A stretch of DNA of 64,000 nt, taken from assembly GCA_017620255.1 (NCBI GenBank), contig JAFZQU010000031.1:62001-126000 (forward strand). The letters are read 5' to 3'. The notes beneath the pieces were generated by a model. That model did no database searches and had not been told where the DNA came from. It saw only the letters and a list, made by a program, of their open reading frames with translations. The position numbers and the translations under genes are program-made. This DNA comes from Lachnospiraceae bacterium. GTDB taxonomy: Bacteria; Bacillota; Clostridia; Lachnospirales; Lachnospiraceae. Positions 8,725 to 16,855 of this stretch are shown piece by piece. How positions within the stretch are numbered: position 1 is the first letter of the stretch; every line of letters starts with the position of its first letter.

Positions 8725-9700
8725 AATAAACTTTTCGGATTTCTGGGACGGTTTTGATCCCTTGGACAACTTCATCACCGACGCGCTGCGTGAGCATTTC
8801 CTTGTAGAACTGTCCGATAAGCCGGATTTTGTTTTTTGTTCCAACTTCGGGAACCGCCACTTAAAGTACAAGTGTGTCAAGATCTACTATACGGGTGAAA
8901 ACCTGTGTCCGGATTTTAATCTCGTGGATTATGCCATGGGCTTTCAGCCCATCACATTTACAGACCGCTATCTGCGGCTCCCTTTGTATGTCCTGTACCC
9001 GGAAGCCTGTCAACTGGCGCTCTCCAAGCATGAACTTCCGGATGACTATGATCCGTCTTCCAAAAAGTTCTGCAATTATGTGATCAGTAACGCGATCTCC
9101 GACCCTGCCAGGGATGAGATGATAAGCGTCCTGAATTCCTATAAGAGCGTGGATTCCGGCGGGCGCTACAAGAACAATGTCGGGGGGCCTGTCCCTGATA
9201 AGATCGCCTTTGAGCGTGATTACAAATTCACGATGTGTTTTGAAAACACGTCCGCCCTGGGATATACCACGGAAAAACTGATGGAAGCCTTCGCAGGCGG
9301 AACGGTTCCGATCTACTGGGGAAATCCCGATATCGCATCCGAATTCAATCCGGATTCCTTTATCAACTGCCATGATTTTGCTTCTTTTGAAGAAGTACTC
9401 ACAGAGGTTAAAAAGATCGATAACGATCCGGATCTGTTCCTGAAGAAGCTCCGCGCCCCGATCTTAAGTGAGAACTCCGGGGCCCGTGTGTGTCTTGCAA
9501 AAGACTATGTATCCGATTATCTCTGCAGGATCTTAAGCCAAAAACCCGAAGAAGCGTTCCGGCGAAACCGGATCTACATCGGGAAACGGTATGAGGATCA
9601 GGCGGCGTTTCACAGGAGACTGGACGGTATTCTCTATCTGCCGCGCCGTGCCGTATTCTCCCTGCAAAACAGGTTCCGCCGCTTTAGGCACCGCAAATGA
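8711..9700 (+). CDS. Alpha-1,3/1,4-fucosyltransferase-like glycosyltransferase (GT10)
   Basis: A 329-residue protein. The C-terminal half carries the GT10 donor-binding signature: MCFENTSALGYTTEKLMEAF near residue 180, then GGTVPIYWGNPDI. The N-terminal half contains the acceptor-side region with YYTGENLCPDF near residue 60. Members transfer fucose from GDP-fucose in alpha-1,3 or alpha-1,4 linkage, the reaction that makes Lewis-type structures, although bacterial GT10 members vary in donor. The start ATG at 8711 follows AGGGGG and overlaps the preceding gene by 14 bases, indicating coupling. The C-terminus is basic (RRFRHRK), as is common for membrane-peripheral GT10 enzymes. Confidence 0.88.
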   Translation: MNTVKINFSDFWDGFDPLDNFITDALREHFLVELSDKPDFVFCSNFGNRHLKYKCVKIYYTGENLCPDFNLVDYAMGFQPITFTDRYLRLPLYVLYPEACQLALSKHELPDDYDPSSKKFCNYVISNAISDPARDEMISVLNSYKSVDSGGRYKNNVGGPVPDKIAFERDYKFTMCFENTSALGYTTEKLMEAFAGGTVPIYWGNPDIASEFNPDSFINCHDFASFEEVLTEVKKIDNDPDLFLKKLRAPILSENSGARVCLAKDYVSDYLCRILSQKPEEAFRRNRIYIGKRYEDQAAFHRRLDGILYLPRRAVFSLQNRFRRFRHRK

Positions 9701-9781
9701 AAGAGCAACGCTCTCCCGAATTGTGTTACAATACCAATAGATGAAACCTTGCGCGCACGCGCCGGAAGCAGGTTAAGAACT
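9701..9781 (+). other. Intergenic segment inside the rightward glycan operon
   Basis: An 81-base gap between the GT10 and GT4 genes. It holds a small GAGC...GCTC hairpin at about 9716 and a TACAAT that could be a -10 box, but no recognisable -35 stands at the right distance. I see no terminator. It may be a weak internal promoter; otherwise nothing notable. Confidence 0.4.
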
Positions 9782-10918
9782 ATGAAGATCGTGATGATCG
9801 GGCCGGTATATCCGTTTAAGACGGGACTGTCCTATTATGTGTCGCTTTTATATATGCAGCTGAAAAAGCACCATGACGTGACTTTGTTGAGTTACACCAT
9901 GCAGTACCCGCGTCTTCTTTACAAAAAGCCGCAAAAGGACTACGAAGATGACACCCTGAAGATCGAGGATGCAGAGTTTGTCCTTAACTCGGCCAATCCG
10001 TTCAGCTGTCTGAAAACGGCGGCAAAGATCAATAAGCTGCAACCGGATCTGGTGATCTTCCAGTGGCTGCATCCTTACTTTGCACCGTGCTATACCATCA
10101 TCGCGAAACACATAAAAACCGCGAAGACACTGTTCATGTGCCACAATGTATTTCCGCATGAACGTTTTATCCTGGATAAGAAACTCACGAAAATGACGCT
10201 GAAACAGGGCGATTATTTTACCGTGCATGCGAAAAGCGACGCCGAGGATCTTCTCTCGATCCTGCCGGATGCCAATCTGCAGGTCACGGTCCATCCGGCC
10301 TACAACTTTTTCAAGCAAAAGGATCTGTCCCGTGCGCAGGCAAGGGAATTCCTGAACATACCGGATGAGGCAAAAGTCCTTCTGTTTTTCGGACTGGTCC
10401 GGGAATACAAGGGGCTTAGGCATCTCCTGGATGCTTTAAAGATCTTAAAAGACGAAGATCCAGAGAACACACGCGGTCTGCATCTTCTCATCGCGGGTGA
10501 TTTTGCCGGCGGAAGACCGGAATATGACGCATATATCGATACACTCGGGATCTCAGGGATGCTTAATATCACCGACGGACACATCCCGATCGGCGAAGTG
10601 GAGAAATTCTTCGCAGCCTGCGACCTGGTCGTTCTGCCGTATGAAGACGCCACGCAAAGCGGCGTGATCCAGGTCGCCTACAGTTTTGACAAACCCGTTC
10701 TGGCCACCCGTGTCGGCGGGCTGCCGGATGTTGTGTTTGACGGGGAAACCGGATATCTGGTAGAACCGAAACGCCCGGACCTCATCGCACAGGCCGTTCT
10801 TGACTTCTTTGACAACAACAGGGCGGAAGCGCTTGCAGCCGGGATTGAACGGGAAAAATACAGATATTCCTGGGAAAAAATGGAAAATGTGATTATGGGA
10901 TTTGGTGCAGACAAATGA
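9782..10918 (+). CDS. GT4-family glycosyltransferase (GT-B fold)
   Basis: A 378-residue retaining glycosyltransferase. The N-terminal Rossmann domain starts KIVMIGPVYPFKTGLSYYV, and HNVFPHERF near residue 120 marks the acceptor-side catalytic histidine area. The C-terminal domain has LLFFGLVREYKGL near 200 and DLVVLPYEDATQSGVIQVA near 285, which contains the conserved E-x7-E type donor-binding stretch. The ATG at 9782 is used; the ribosome site is weak (AGG about 12 bases upstream), unlike its neighbours. Its stop overlaps the next start by 4 bases, so it is coupled to the heptose genes. Placed directly before them, it could be the heptosyltransferase, but that is only positional inference. 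Confidence 0.9.
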   Translation: MKIVMIGPVYPFKTGLSYYVSLLYMQLKKHHDVTLLSYTMQYPRLLYKKPQKDYEDDTLKIEDAEFVLNSANPFSCLKTAAKINKLQPDLVIFQWLHPYFAPCYTIIAKHIKTAKTLFMCHNVFPHERFILDKKLTKMTLKQGDYFTVHAKSDAEDLLSILPDANLQVTVHPAYNFFKQKDLSRAQAREFLNIPDEAKVLLFFGLVREYKGLRHLLDALKILKDEDPENTRGLHLLIAGDFAGGRPEYDAYIDTLGISGMLNITDGHIPIGEVEKFFAACDLVVLPYEDATQSGVIQVAYSFDKPVLATRVGGLPDVVFDGETGYLVEPKRPDLIAQAVLDFFDNNRAEALAAGIEREKYRYSWEKMENVIMGFGADK

Positions 10919-11937
10919 TCATTACGCAGACACCTTTCCGCATGTCCTTTTTTGGCGGCGGAACAGACATGGAAAGCTTTTTCAGAGAACATACGGGAGC
11001 AGTCCTTTCAACGACCATCGATAAGTACTGCTACGTCAATGTGCGGCATCTTCCGCGCTTCTTTGACTATTCGACCGAACTGGCCTATTCCCGGATCGAG
11101 CGCGTATCCTCCGTGGAGGATATCCTGCATCCCGCCATCAGAAATGCCATGCAGATGATGGACATGCATGAGATAAGGCTTGACTATGAAGCGGATCTTC
11201 CCGCAAGGTCCGGTCTCGGAACATCCAGTTCCTTTGCGGTCGGCATGATCAACGCTTTCTATGCGTTGAAGGGCAAATATGCGGACAAGCGCCGGCTGGC
11301 GGATGACGCCATCTATTTGGAGCGCGTTCTCTGCAATGAGTCGGGCGGCTGGCAGGACCAGATCGCGGCTTCTTTCGGTGGCCTGAACCGGATCAATTTC
11401 AATGCGGAAGGCTATGAAGTCCTTCCCGTGATCATCTCTCCGGACAGGAAGAAAGAACTGAACGACTGCCTTCTGATGTTCTTTACCGGATTTACCAGAC
11501 TGTCTTCTACCGTGCAGAATGCAAACGCCGCATCGGTAAAGGATGAAAAGGCAAAAATGGAAAGTCTTCTGGAAATGCACGAGCTGGTGGACGAAGCAGA
11601 ACAGATCCTCGTGAACAAAAACACGGATCTGGCGGATTTCGGACGCCTTTTGGACTATACCTGGAAACTGAAACGGCAGACCGGCGGCATGGTCTCCACC
11701 GATAAGATCGATGCGCTTTACGAAAGAGGCATCGCGGCAGGCGCCACGGGCGGCAAACTGCTCGGGGCAGGCTGCGGCGGATTTCTGCTGTTCTATGTGG
11801 AGCCCGACAAGCGCAAAGCCGTCAAAGCGGCCCTGTCGGACCTTCTCTACATCCCCTTCCGGTTTGAAAACGGCGGTTCGAAGGTCATCCATTTCACGCC
11901 GGAATCCTATGACCCTGTCGAAACCGGGCAGGACTAA
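10915..11937 (+). CDS. hddA: D-glycero-alpha-D-manno-heptose 7-phosphate kinase-like GHMP kinase
   Basis: A 340-residue GHMP kinase. It opens IITQTPFRMSFFGGGTDME, the substrate-side pattern shared by HddA and fucokinase-like enzymes; the ATP-binding GHMP motif LPARSGLGTSSSFAVG lies near residue 98; and the C-terminal GGKLLGAGCGGFLLFY near residue 278 completes the family set. In the pathway, HddA phosphorylates D-glycero-alpha-D-manno-heptose 7-phosphate at C1 to the 1,7-bisphosphate. The next two genes supply the phosphatase, nucleotidyltransferase and isomerase steps, which supports this over a fucokinase or L-glycero kinase reading. It overlaps the GT4 gene by 4 bases. Confidence 0.88.
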   Translation: MIITQTPFRMSFFGGGTDMESFFREHTGAVLSTTIDKYCYVNVRHLPRFFDYSTELAYSRIERVSSVEDILHPAIRNAMQMMDMHEIRLDYEADLPARSGLGTSSSFAVGMINAFYALKGKYADKRRLADDAIYLERVLCNESGGWQDQIAASFGGLNRINFNAEGYEVLPVIISPDRKKELNDCLLMFFTGFTRLSSTVQNANAASVKDEKAKMESLLEMHELVDEAEQILVNKNTDLADFGRLLDYTWKLKRQTGGMVSTDKIDALYERGIAAGATGGKLLGAGCGGFLLFYVEPDKRKAVKAALSDLLYIPFRFENGGSKVIHFTPESYDPVETGQD

Positions 11938-11945
11938 ACAGACCT

Positions 11946-13235
11946 ATGAAGACCGTGATCATGGCCGGAGGAGCCGGCACAAGGATTTCGGGACTTTTTC
12001 CCGATATACCGAAACCCCTGATCCCCATAGCGGGCGTCCCCGTATTGGAACGCGAACTGCTGGAATTAAAGGAGCAGGGGTTTGATGATGTGATCCTGAC
12101 CGTTTCGCATATGGCTGATGCCATCACCGCCCATTTCGGCGACGGAAGCAGGCTCGGTATCCGTCTGTCTTACTTTGTGGAAAAGACGCCGCTCGGAAAT
12201 GCAGGCGCGCTCTTTGAACTGAAGGATTCCCTGACGGATGATTTCCTGCTCCTCAATGCCGATACGGTCTATAACGTTGATTTTAACCGCTTTGTTGCCT
12301 TCCATCGTGCAAAAGGCGGCCTGGCGACCCTGTTTACCCACCCGAACAGCCATCCTTACGACAGCGGACTGATCGTTGCGGATAATAATCATGCCGTGGA
12401 GCGCTGGTATACCGGGGAGGAAGAGCGTCCGCGCTACTATAAGAACCGTGTGAATGCGGGACTGCATGTGCTTTCAAAAGCCCTGATCGGGAAACGGCCC
12501 GATACGCCGCGGGTCGATCTTGACAGACAATTATTAAAGCCGCTGGCCGGAACCGGAAAGATGTTCTGTTATGACAGTCCCGAATATGTAAAAGACATGG
12601 GAACGCCCGAACGCTTTGAAGCAGTCTGCAGGGACTACGCTTCCGGTCAGATCGAAGAAAAAAATCTCAGACATAAACAGAAGGCCATCTTCATAGACCG
12701 GGACGGAACGATCAACAGATACGGCGGTTTCGTGAGGTCCACGGATGCCTTTGTACTTGAAGAAAATGCAGCAGAGGCCATCCGGATGGTCAACGCATCG
12801 GGATATCTTGCGGTCGTCATCACAAACCAGCCGGTGATCGCACGCGGGGAAGTCACGGAGGAAGGCCTTACAGAGATCCATAACAAGATGGAAACCCTGC
12901 TCGGAGAAGCGGGTGCATATCTGGACGCCATCTACTACTGTCCGCACCATCCGGATAAAGGTTTTGCCGGCGAGATCCCTTCGCTGAAGATCGTCTGCGA
13001 ATGCCGCAAACCCAAACCCGGAATGCTGCACATGGCAGAAAATGATCTTAACATCGATCTTTCCGCATCCTGGATGATCGGGGATGAAATGAACGATATC
13101 CTGGCAGGAAAGGCCGCGGGAACAAGGACCGGATGGATCCGGAGAGAAAAGAAAGAACCGGAACACACGCCTGACCTGACAGGTGACGATCTGCTGGATG
13201 TCGTAACAAAGATTCTTGAGGGAGATAAAAATTGA
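11946..13235 (+). CDS. hddC-gmhB: Fused heptose-1-phosphate nucleotidyltransferase (HddC) and heptose-bisphosphate phosphatase (GmhB)
   Basis: A 429-residue two-domain protein. Residues 1-230 form a nucleotidyltransferase with MAGGAGTRISGLFPDIPKPL at the N-terminus and LLNADTVYNVDF near 95. Residues 240-429 form a HAD-IIIA phosphatase with catalytic FIDRDGTINRYGG, TNQPVIARGE, the zinc-binding YYCPHHPDKG and CECRKPKPGM, and IGDEMNDILAGKAAG. The phosphatase removes the 7-phosphate from heptose 1,7-bisphosphate; the transferase activates heptose 1-phosphate, with GTP in the HddC pathway or CTP/ADP types elsewhere. The fusion joins consecutive steps. It lies 8 bases after hddA and overlaps gmhA by 4 bases. 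A second, distinct copy of the same fusion is at 38484. Confidence 0.9.
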   Translation: MKTVIMAGGAGTRISGLFPDIPKPLIPIAGVPVLERELLELKEQGFDDVILTVSHMADAITAHFGDGSRLGIRLSYFVEKTPLGNAGALFELKDSLTDDFLLLNADTVYNVDFNRFVAFHRAKGGLATLFTHPNSHPYDSGLIVADNNHAVERWYTGEEERPRYYKNRVNAGLHVLSKALIGKRPDTPRVDLDRQLLKPLAGTGKMFCYDSPEYVKDMGTPERFEAVCRDYASGQIEEKNLRHKQKAIFIDRDGTINRYGGFVRSTDAFVLEENAAEAIRMVNASGYLAVVITNQPVIARGEVTEEGLTEIHNKMETLLGEAGAYLDAIYYCPHHPDKGFAGEIPSLKIVCECRKPKPGMLHMAENDLNIDLSASWMIGDEMNDILAGKAAGTRTGWIRREKKEPEHTPDLTGDDLLDVVTKILEGDKN

Positions 13236-13894
13236 ACAAAAAAGAAGACAGATACCTTACACACATAGAGGACATGATCGCCAGATACCCGGCGCTTTCG
13301 CCCTGCAGGGAAGATATCGCACGTGCCTATCTGATCCTGAAGGAGGCCTATGCGCTTGACCATAAGCTTCTGGTGGCAGGAAACGGCGGTTCTGCTGCAG
13401 ACTCGGAGCATATGGCGGGGGAACTCATGAAAAAGTTCCGCTTATCACGCCCTGTTGGCAAAGACTTTTCCGACAGGCTTTCAGCGATCGATGCCGACAG
13501 GGGAGAGAAACTTGCCGCCAACTTAGAGCGCAGTCTGATGGCTGTACCTCTCGTCACGCACGAGGCCCTGACCACGGCTTATATGAATGATGTGGACAAT
13601 GCGGGCGTGTTCGCCCAGCAGTTATACGGATACGGAAGAAGCGGGGATGTGTTCCTCGGGATCTCAACTTCGGGAAACAGTGAGAACGTGATCTGTGCTG
13701 CCGTCTGCGCAAAAGCAATGGATATAAAAGTGATCGCCCTGACCGGCGAAGACGGCGGAAAACTTGCGCCGTTTGCCGATGTGGCGATCCGGGTGCCGGA
13801 GACGGAAACCTATAAGATCCAGGAATACCATCTTCCGATCTATCACTGCCTCTGCCTTATGCTGGAGGAGTATTTCTTTGGTTCGCCCGCTTAA
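13232..13894 (+). CDS. gmhA: Sedoheptulose-7-phosphate isomerase
   Basis: A 220-residue SIS-fold protein. LVAGNGGSAADSEHMAGELM near residue 46 is the GmhA phosphosugar-binding and catalytic loop, TTAYMNDV follows near 110, and VFLGISTSGNSENVI lies near 140. The enzyme converts sedoheptulose 7-phosphate to D-glycero-D-manno-heptose 7-phosphate, the first committed step of activated heptose synthesis. It is the last gene of the rightward operon and overlaps the upstream fused gene by 4 bases. Its 3' end overlaps the convergent GT2 gene by about 38 bases; no terminator is apparent there, so the opposing transcripts may interfere. Confidence 0.93.
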   Translation: MNKKEDRYLTHIEDMIARYPALSPCREDIARAYLILKEAYALDHKLLVAGNGGSAADSEHMAGELMKKFRLSRPVGKDFSDRLSAIDADRGEKLAANLERSLMAVPLVTHEALTTAYMNDVDNAGVFAQQLYGYGRSGDVFLGISTSGNSENVICAAVCAKAMDIKVIALTGEDGGKLAPFADVAIRVPETETYKIQEYHLPIYHCLCLMLEEYFFGSPA

Positions 13895-14951
13895 AACCTG
13901 TTTCCGCCTTTTTATAGACACTGAAAAACAGGGCCATGCAGGCTGCCAACCTGTGTCTTGTCAGATAAAACGGGATCTTTTTCGGAAAGGTCAGATAGCT
14001 GCCGTCAATACGCTCTGCCGCATCCGCAAACGGATCCTCGCACATTTTCTTCTTTAGTTCCGCAAGCCGCTGTCTCAGCGGCTTTTTATTATCCGGATGC
14101 AGATAATCCATGTTCATCCCTTCCAGAAGGAAGAAGATGCAGCGCATATAATAGACCTGATAGAATAATTCCGGTTTCTTGTTCTCATCCAGAAAACGTC
14201 TCAGTTCCCGCAGCGCATCCTCAAAGACCGAAATGCCGCCGTCCCGGTACTGATAGGTCGCCGAGTCAGAAAGCTGTCTGTAGAAATATAAGAACCGGTG
14301 CAGATAGCCGATCCTGTCGGCCTTGTCAAATGCACGGATGTTGAAATTCACATCCTCAGACCGTACCAGACCCACAGGATAGGATAAGGCTTCCTTTTGC
14401 AGGAACGACCGCAGATAAAGCTTGGCACAGCAGGCACCCGAACCGCAGCGGGTACACAGTTTTCCGTAGATCGGAAGGTCACCCGCCATCGTTTTCAGCA
14501 TGAGATCCCGTTTCTGATCCTCATGCAGCAGCGGGATGGTCTGAATGAACGGCATGTATTCGTCACGCCTGTCGGGGAAGCATTTATAGATTCCCCAGAT
14601 GGCGATCTCCAGTTCATTTTCCTCCGCAAAAGCAAACGCCTGCTCAAGCATGTCAGGCGCGATATGGTCGTCCGAATCCACGAACGTGATGTATTTCCCG
14701 CCTGCTGCCGCAAGTCCGCTGTTTCTGGCAGCGGAAACGCCCGCATTCTGCTGATGGATCACACGTATGCGTTCATCCATCCCGGCGTATACATCCAGTA
14801 TATGTGCATTTTCTGCAGGTGCACCGTCATCTACCAGAACGATCTCGATCTCCGGTAAAGTCTGGTGCATGATGCTGATAATGCATTCTTTCAGAAGTGT
14901 CTGGTCGACGCGGTAAACCGGCACCACGACCGAAACTTTAACGTTTGACAT
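13857..14951 (-). CDS. GT2-family glycosyltransferase
   Basis: A 364-residue GT-A enzyme beginning VKVSVVVPVYRVDQTLLKE. IVLVDDGAPAENAHI lies near residue 37, GVSAARNSGLAAAGGKYITF near 72, and VDSDDHI near 93 provides the metal-binding acidic pair. The set matches capsule and teichoic-acid type family 2 enzymes. The C-terminal part is basic and uncharacterised. It overlaps the next leftward-reading gene upstream (stop at 14938) by 14 bases, so it is translated in series with the two DPM1-like enzymes. The 3' end runs 38 bases into gmhA on the opposite strand. Confidence 0.9.
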   Translation of the reverse strand: MSNVKVSVVVPVYRVDQTLLKECIISIMHQTLPEIEIVLVDDGAPAENAHILDVYAGMDERIRVIHQQNAGVSAARNSGLAAAGGKYITFVDSDDHIAPDMLEQAFAFAEENELEIAIWGIYKCFPDRRDEYMPFIQTIPLLHEDQKRDLMLKTMAGDLPIYGKLCTRCGSGACCAKLYLRSFLQKEALSYPVGLVRSEDVNFNIRAFDKADRIGYLHRFLYFYRQLSDSATYQYRDGGISVFEDALRELRRFLDENKKPELFYQVYYMRCIFFLLEGMNMDYLHPDNKKPLRQRLAELKKKMCEDPFADAAERIDGSYLTFPKKIPFYLTRHRLAACMALFFSVYKKAETGFKRANQRNTPPA

Positions 14952-15915
14952 CCGTCTTATCCGTTTCTTTTTCCTCTTCGTGGTAGTCTAAACGGCGGAC
15001 ACGGTACTGGATATCTTCCAGCAGTTTCCGGTTATTGGCAATAATATCCGCCTGCAGACCGAGAATGAAAGTCATGAACCCGAGCAGGAGCAGCGTGCTT
15101 GCAAAGATCAGCGACTGTACATGACCGCCGCCGGCTCCCCTGAACAGGTAAACCAGAAAGCGGATCCCAAGCAGCAGGCCCGCCGTAAACGGGATCATAC
15201 CGAGCAGACTGAAGAACGTCAGCGGACGGTACATTAGGAATGCTCTCACGATCGTAAGCATGGAACGTTTGACATAGCCGAACATGCTGTGAAACAGTCT
15301 GGATTTGCGCAGCTCCCCGTTGGTCCGGATCGGAACCGAATCGATCGCCATGCTGGTACGCCCGGCCTGTACAATGGTCTCAAGCGTATAGGTATAATTG
15401 TTCATCACGTTCAGATGCATTGCGGCTTCCCTGCTGAAAGCACGGAATCCGCTCGGCGCATCCGGAATGTCCGTCTTGCTGGCTTTACGTACCACAAAAC
15501 TGCCGAAATGCTGCAGTTTCTTCTTGAGCGGTGAAAAATGCTCGGTCTGGTCGATCGGGCGTTCCCCGATGACGATATCCGACTTACCCTCCAGGATCGG
15601 ACGGACAAGTTTCTCAATATCTTCGCCGCAGTACTGGTTGTCGGCATCCGTATTGACGATGATATCGGCACCGTTTCTCAAGCAGGCATCGATCCCCGCC
15701 ATAAACCCCTTGGCAAGGCCCTTGTTCCTTGTGAAACTCACGACATAGTTGACGCCCCATTTTTTTGCGACTTCCACGGTATTGTCCGTACTGCCGTCGT
15801 TGATGATCAGATATTCGATCTCATCGATCCCGTCGATGTGTTTTGGCAGATCGTTCAATGCGATCTCAAGGGTCTCTGCCTCGTTTAAGCAGGGTATCTG
15901 TATGATCAGTTTCAT
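14938..15915 (-). CDS. Membrane-anchored GT2 glycosyltransferase (DPM1-like)
   Basis: A 325-residue protein with an N-terminal catalytic domain (IIQIPCLNEAETLEIAL; LIINDGSTDNTVEVA near 38; NTDADNQYCGEDIEKL near 88) and two C-terminal hydrophobic helices at about residues 228-255 and 265-290. This layout is that of dolichyl/polyprenyl-phosphate sugar transferases, which load a sugar onto undecaprenyl phosphate for transfer outside the cell. The exact sugar is not predictable. The tail after the helices is basic and acidic (DYHEEEKETDKTD). It starts 1 base after the next upstream gene stop, so the three GT2 genes here form one transcript. Confidence 0.88.
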   Translation of the reverse strand: MKLIIQIPCLNEAETLEIALNDLPKHIDGIDEIEYLIINDGSTDNTVEVAKKWGVNYVVSFTRNKGLAKGFMAGIDACLRNGADIIVNTDADNQYCGEDIEKLVRPILEGKSDIVIGERPIDQTEHFSPLKKKLQHFGSFVVRKASKTDIPDAPSGFRAFSREAAMHLNVMNNYTYTLETIVQAGRTSMAIDSVPIRTNGELRKSRLFHSMFGYVKRSMLTIVRAFLMYRPLTFFSLLGMIPFTAGLLLGIRFLVYLFRGAGGGHVQSLIFASTLLLLGFMTFILGLQADIIANNRKLLEDIQYRVRRLDYHEEEKETDKTDVKR

Positions 15916-15916
15916 A

Positions 15917-16855
15917 TCATTCCTCTTCCTTCGTAATGTAGATCGGTCTCTTCTTGGTTTCCAGATACGTTTTGGACAGATATTCGCCGAGTATTCCGAT
16001 ACAGAACAACTGTATGCCGCCTATGAAGACAATGATGCAGACCATGGACGGCCAGCCCGGCGTCGGATCACCGGAAATGAGTTTACGGATCACGATGAAC
16101 AGGATCATCACAAAGGCAAGGATCGTGAACAGAAAACCCATCAGGCTCGCAAAGCGCAGCGGCGCTGTCGAGAAAGCCGTGATCCCTTCGATCGAATACA
16201 GCAGCAGCTTCCAGAAAGACCATTTCGTCTCTCCTGCCACGCGTTCGATGTTCTCATAAGCGATCCACTTCGTCCGGAAACCGACCCAACTGTAGATCCC
16301 TTTTGTAAAACGGTTATATTCGCACATCTCAAGGATCGCGTTGACCATGGTGCGCGTCATGATCCGGTAGTCTCTGGCCCCGTCCACGATCTCCGTTTTG
16401 GACATTTTGTTGATCAGCCTGTAGAAGCATCTGGCAAAGAAGGAACGGATCGGCGGTTCGCCTTTTCTGGTCACTCTCCTGGTGGCCGCGGAATCATAAC
16501 CTTCTTTTACGATCGCTTCATACATTTCCGGAAGCAGCGCGGGCGGATCCTGCAGATCCGCATCCATCAGAACGACAAGATCGCCCTTTGAATGTTTCAG
16601 ACCGGCATAAATGCCTGCTTCCTTACCGAAATTGCGGGAAAAGGAAACATAGTGGACACTGTCGTCCTTCTGACGCAATTCCCTGATGACGCGCAGCGTC
16701 TGATCCGATGATCCGTCATCGATGAACAGCAGTTCAAACGCAACATCCGGATATTTTTCTCCAAAGACGCCCCGCACCTTCTGCATTTCCTCATAGAAAT
16801 ACGGGATGGCCTCTTCTTCGTTATAGCATGGAACAACTACCGATAATAAACTCAT
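15917..16855 (-). CDS. Polyprenyl-phosphate glycosyltransferase (GtrB/CsbB-like GT2)
   Basis: A 312-residue membrane GT2 enzyme: SLLSVVVPCYNEEEAIPYF at the start, LLFIDDGSSDQTLRVI near 42, SFSRNFGKEAGIYAGL near 73 and VVLMDADLQDPP near 94. The last is the GtrB/YkcC hallmark. Two hydrophobic helices lie at about residues 235-258 and 268-290. Family members make undecaprenyl-phosphate-glucose or -GlcNAc for use by an outward-facing GT-C transferase. No such partner adjoins it, although the polytopic protein at 24123 is a distant candidate. It overlaps the U32 gene by 4 bases upstream, so a glycan gene is coupled to a tRNA-modification gene. Confidence 0.9.
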   Translation of the reverse strand: MSLLSVVVPCYNEEEAIPYFYEEMQKVRGVFGEKYPDVAFELLFIDDGSSDQTLRVIRELRQKDDSVHYVSFSRNFGKEAGIYAGLKHSKGDLVVLMDADLQDPPALLPEMYEAIVKEGYDSAATRRVTRKGEPPIRSFFARCFYRLINKMSKTEIVDGARDYRIMTRTMVNAILEMCEYNRFTKGIYSWVGFRTKWIAYENIERVAGETKWSFWKLLLYSIEGITAFSTAPLRFASLMGFLFTILAFVMILFIVIRKLISGDPTPGWPSMVCIIVFIGGIQLFCIGILGEYLSKTYLETKKRPIYITKEEE

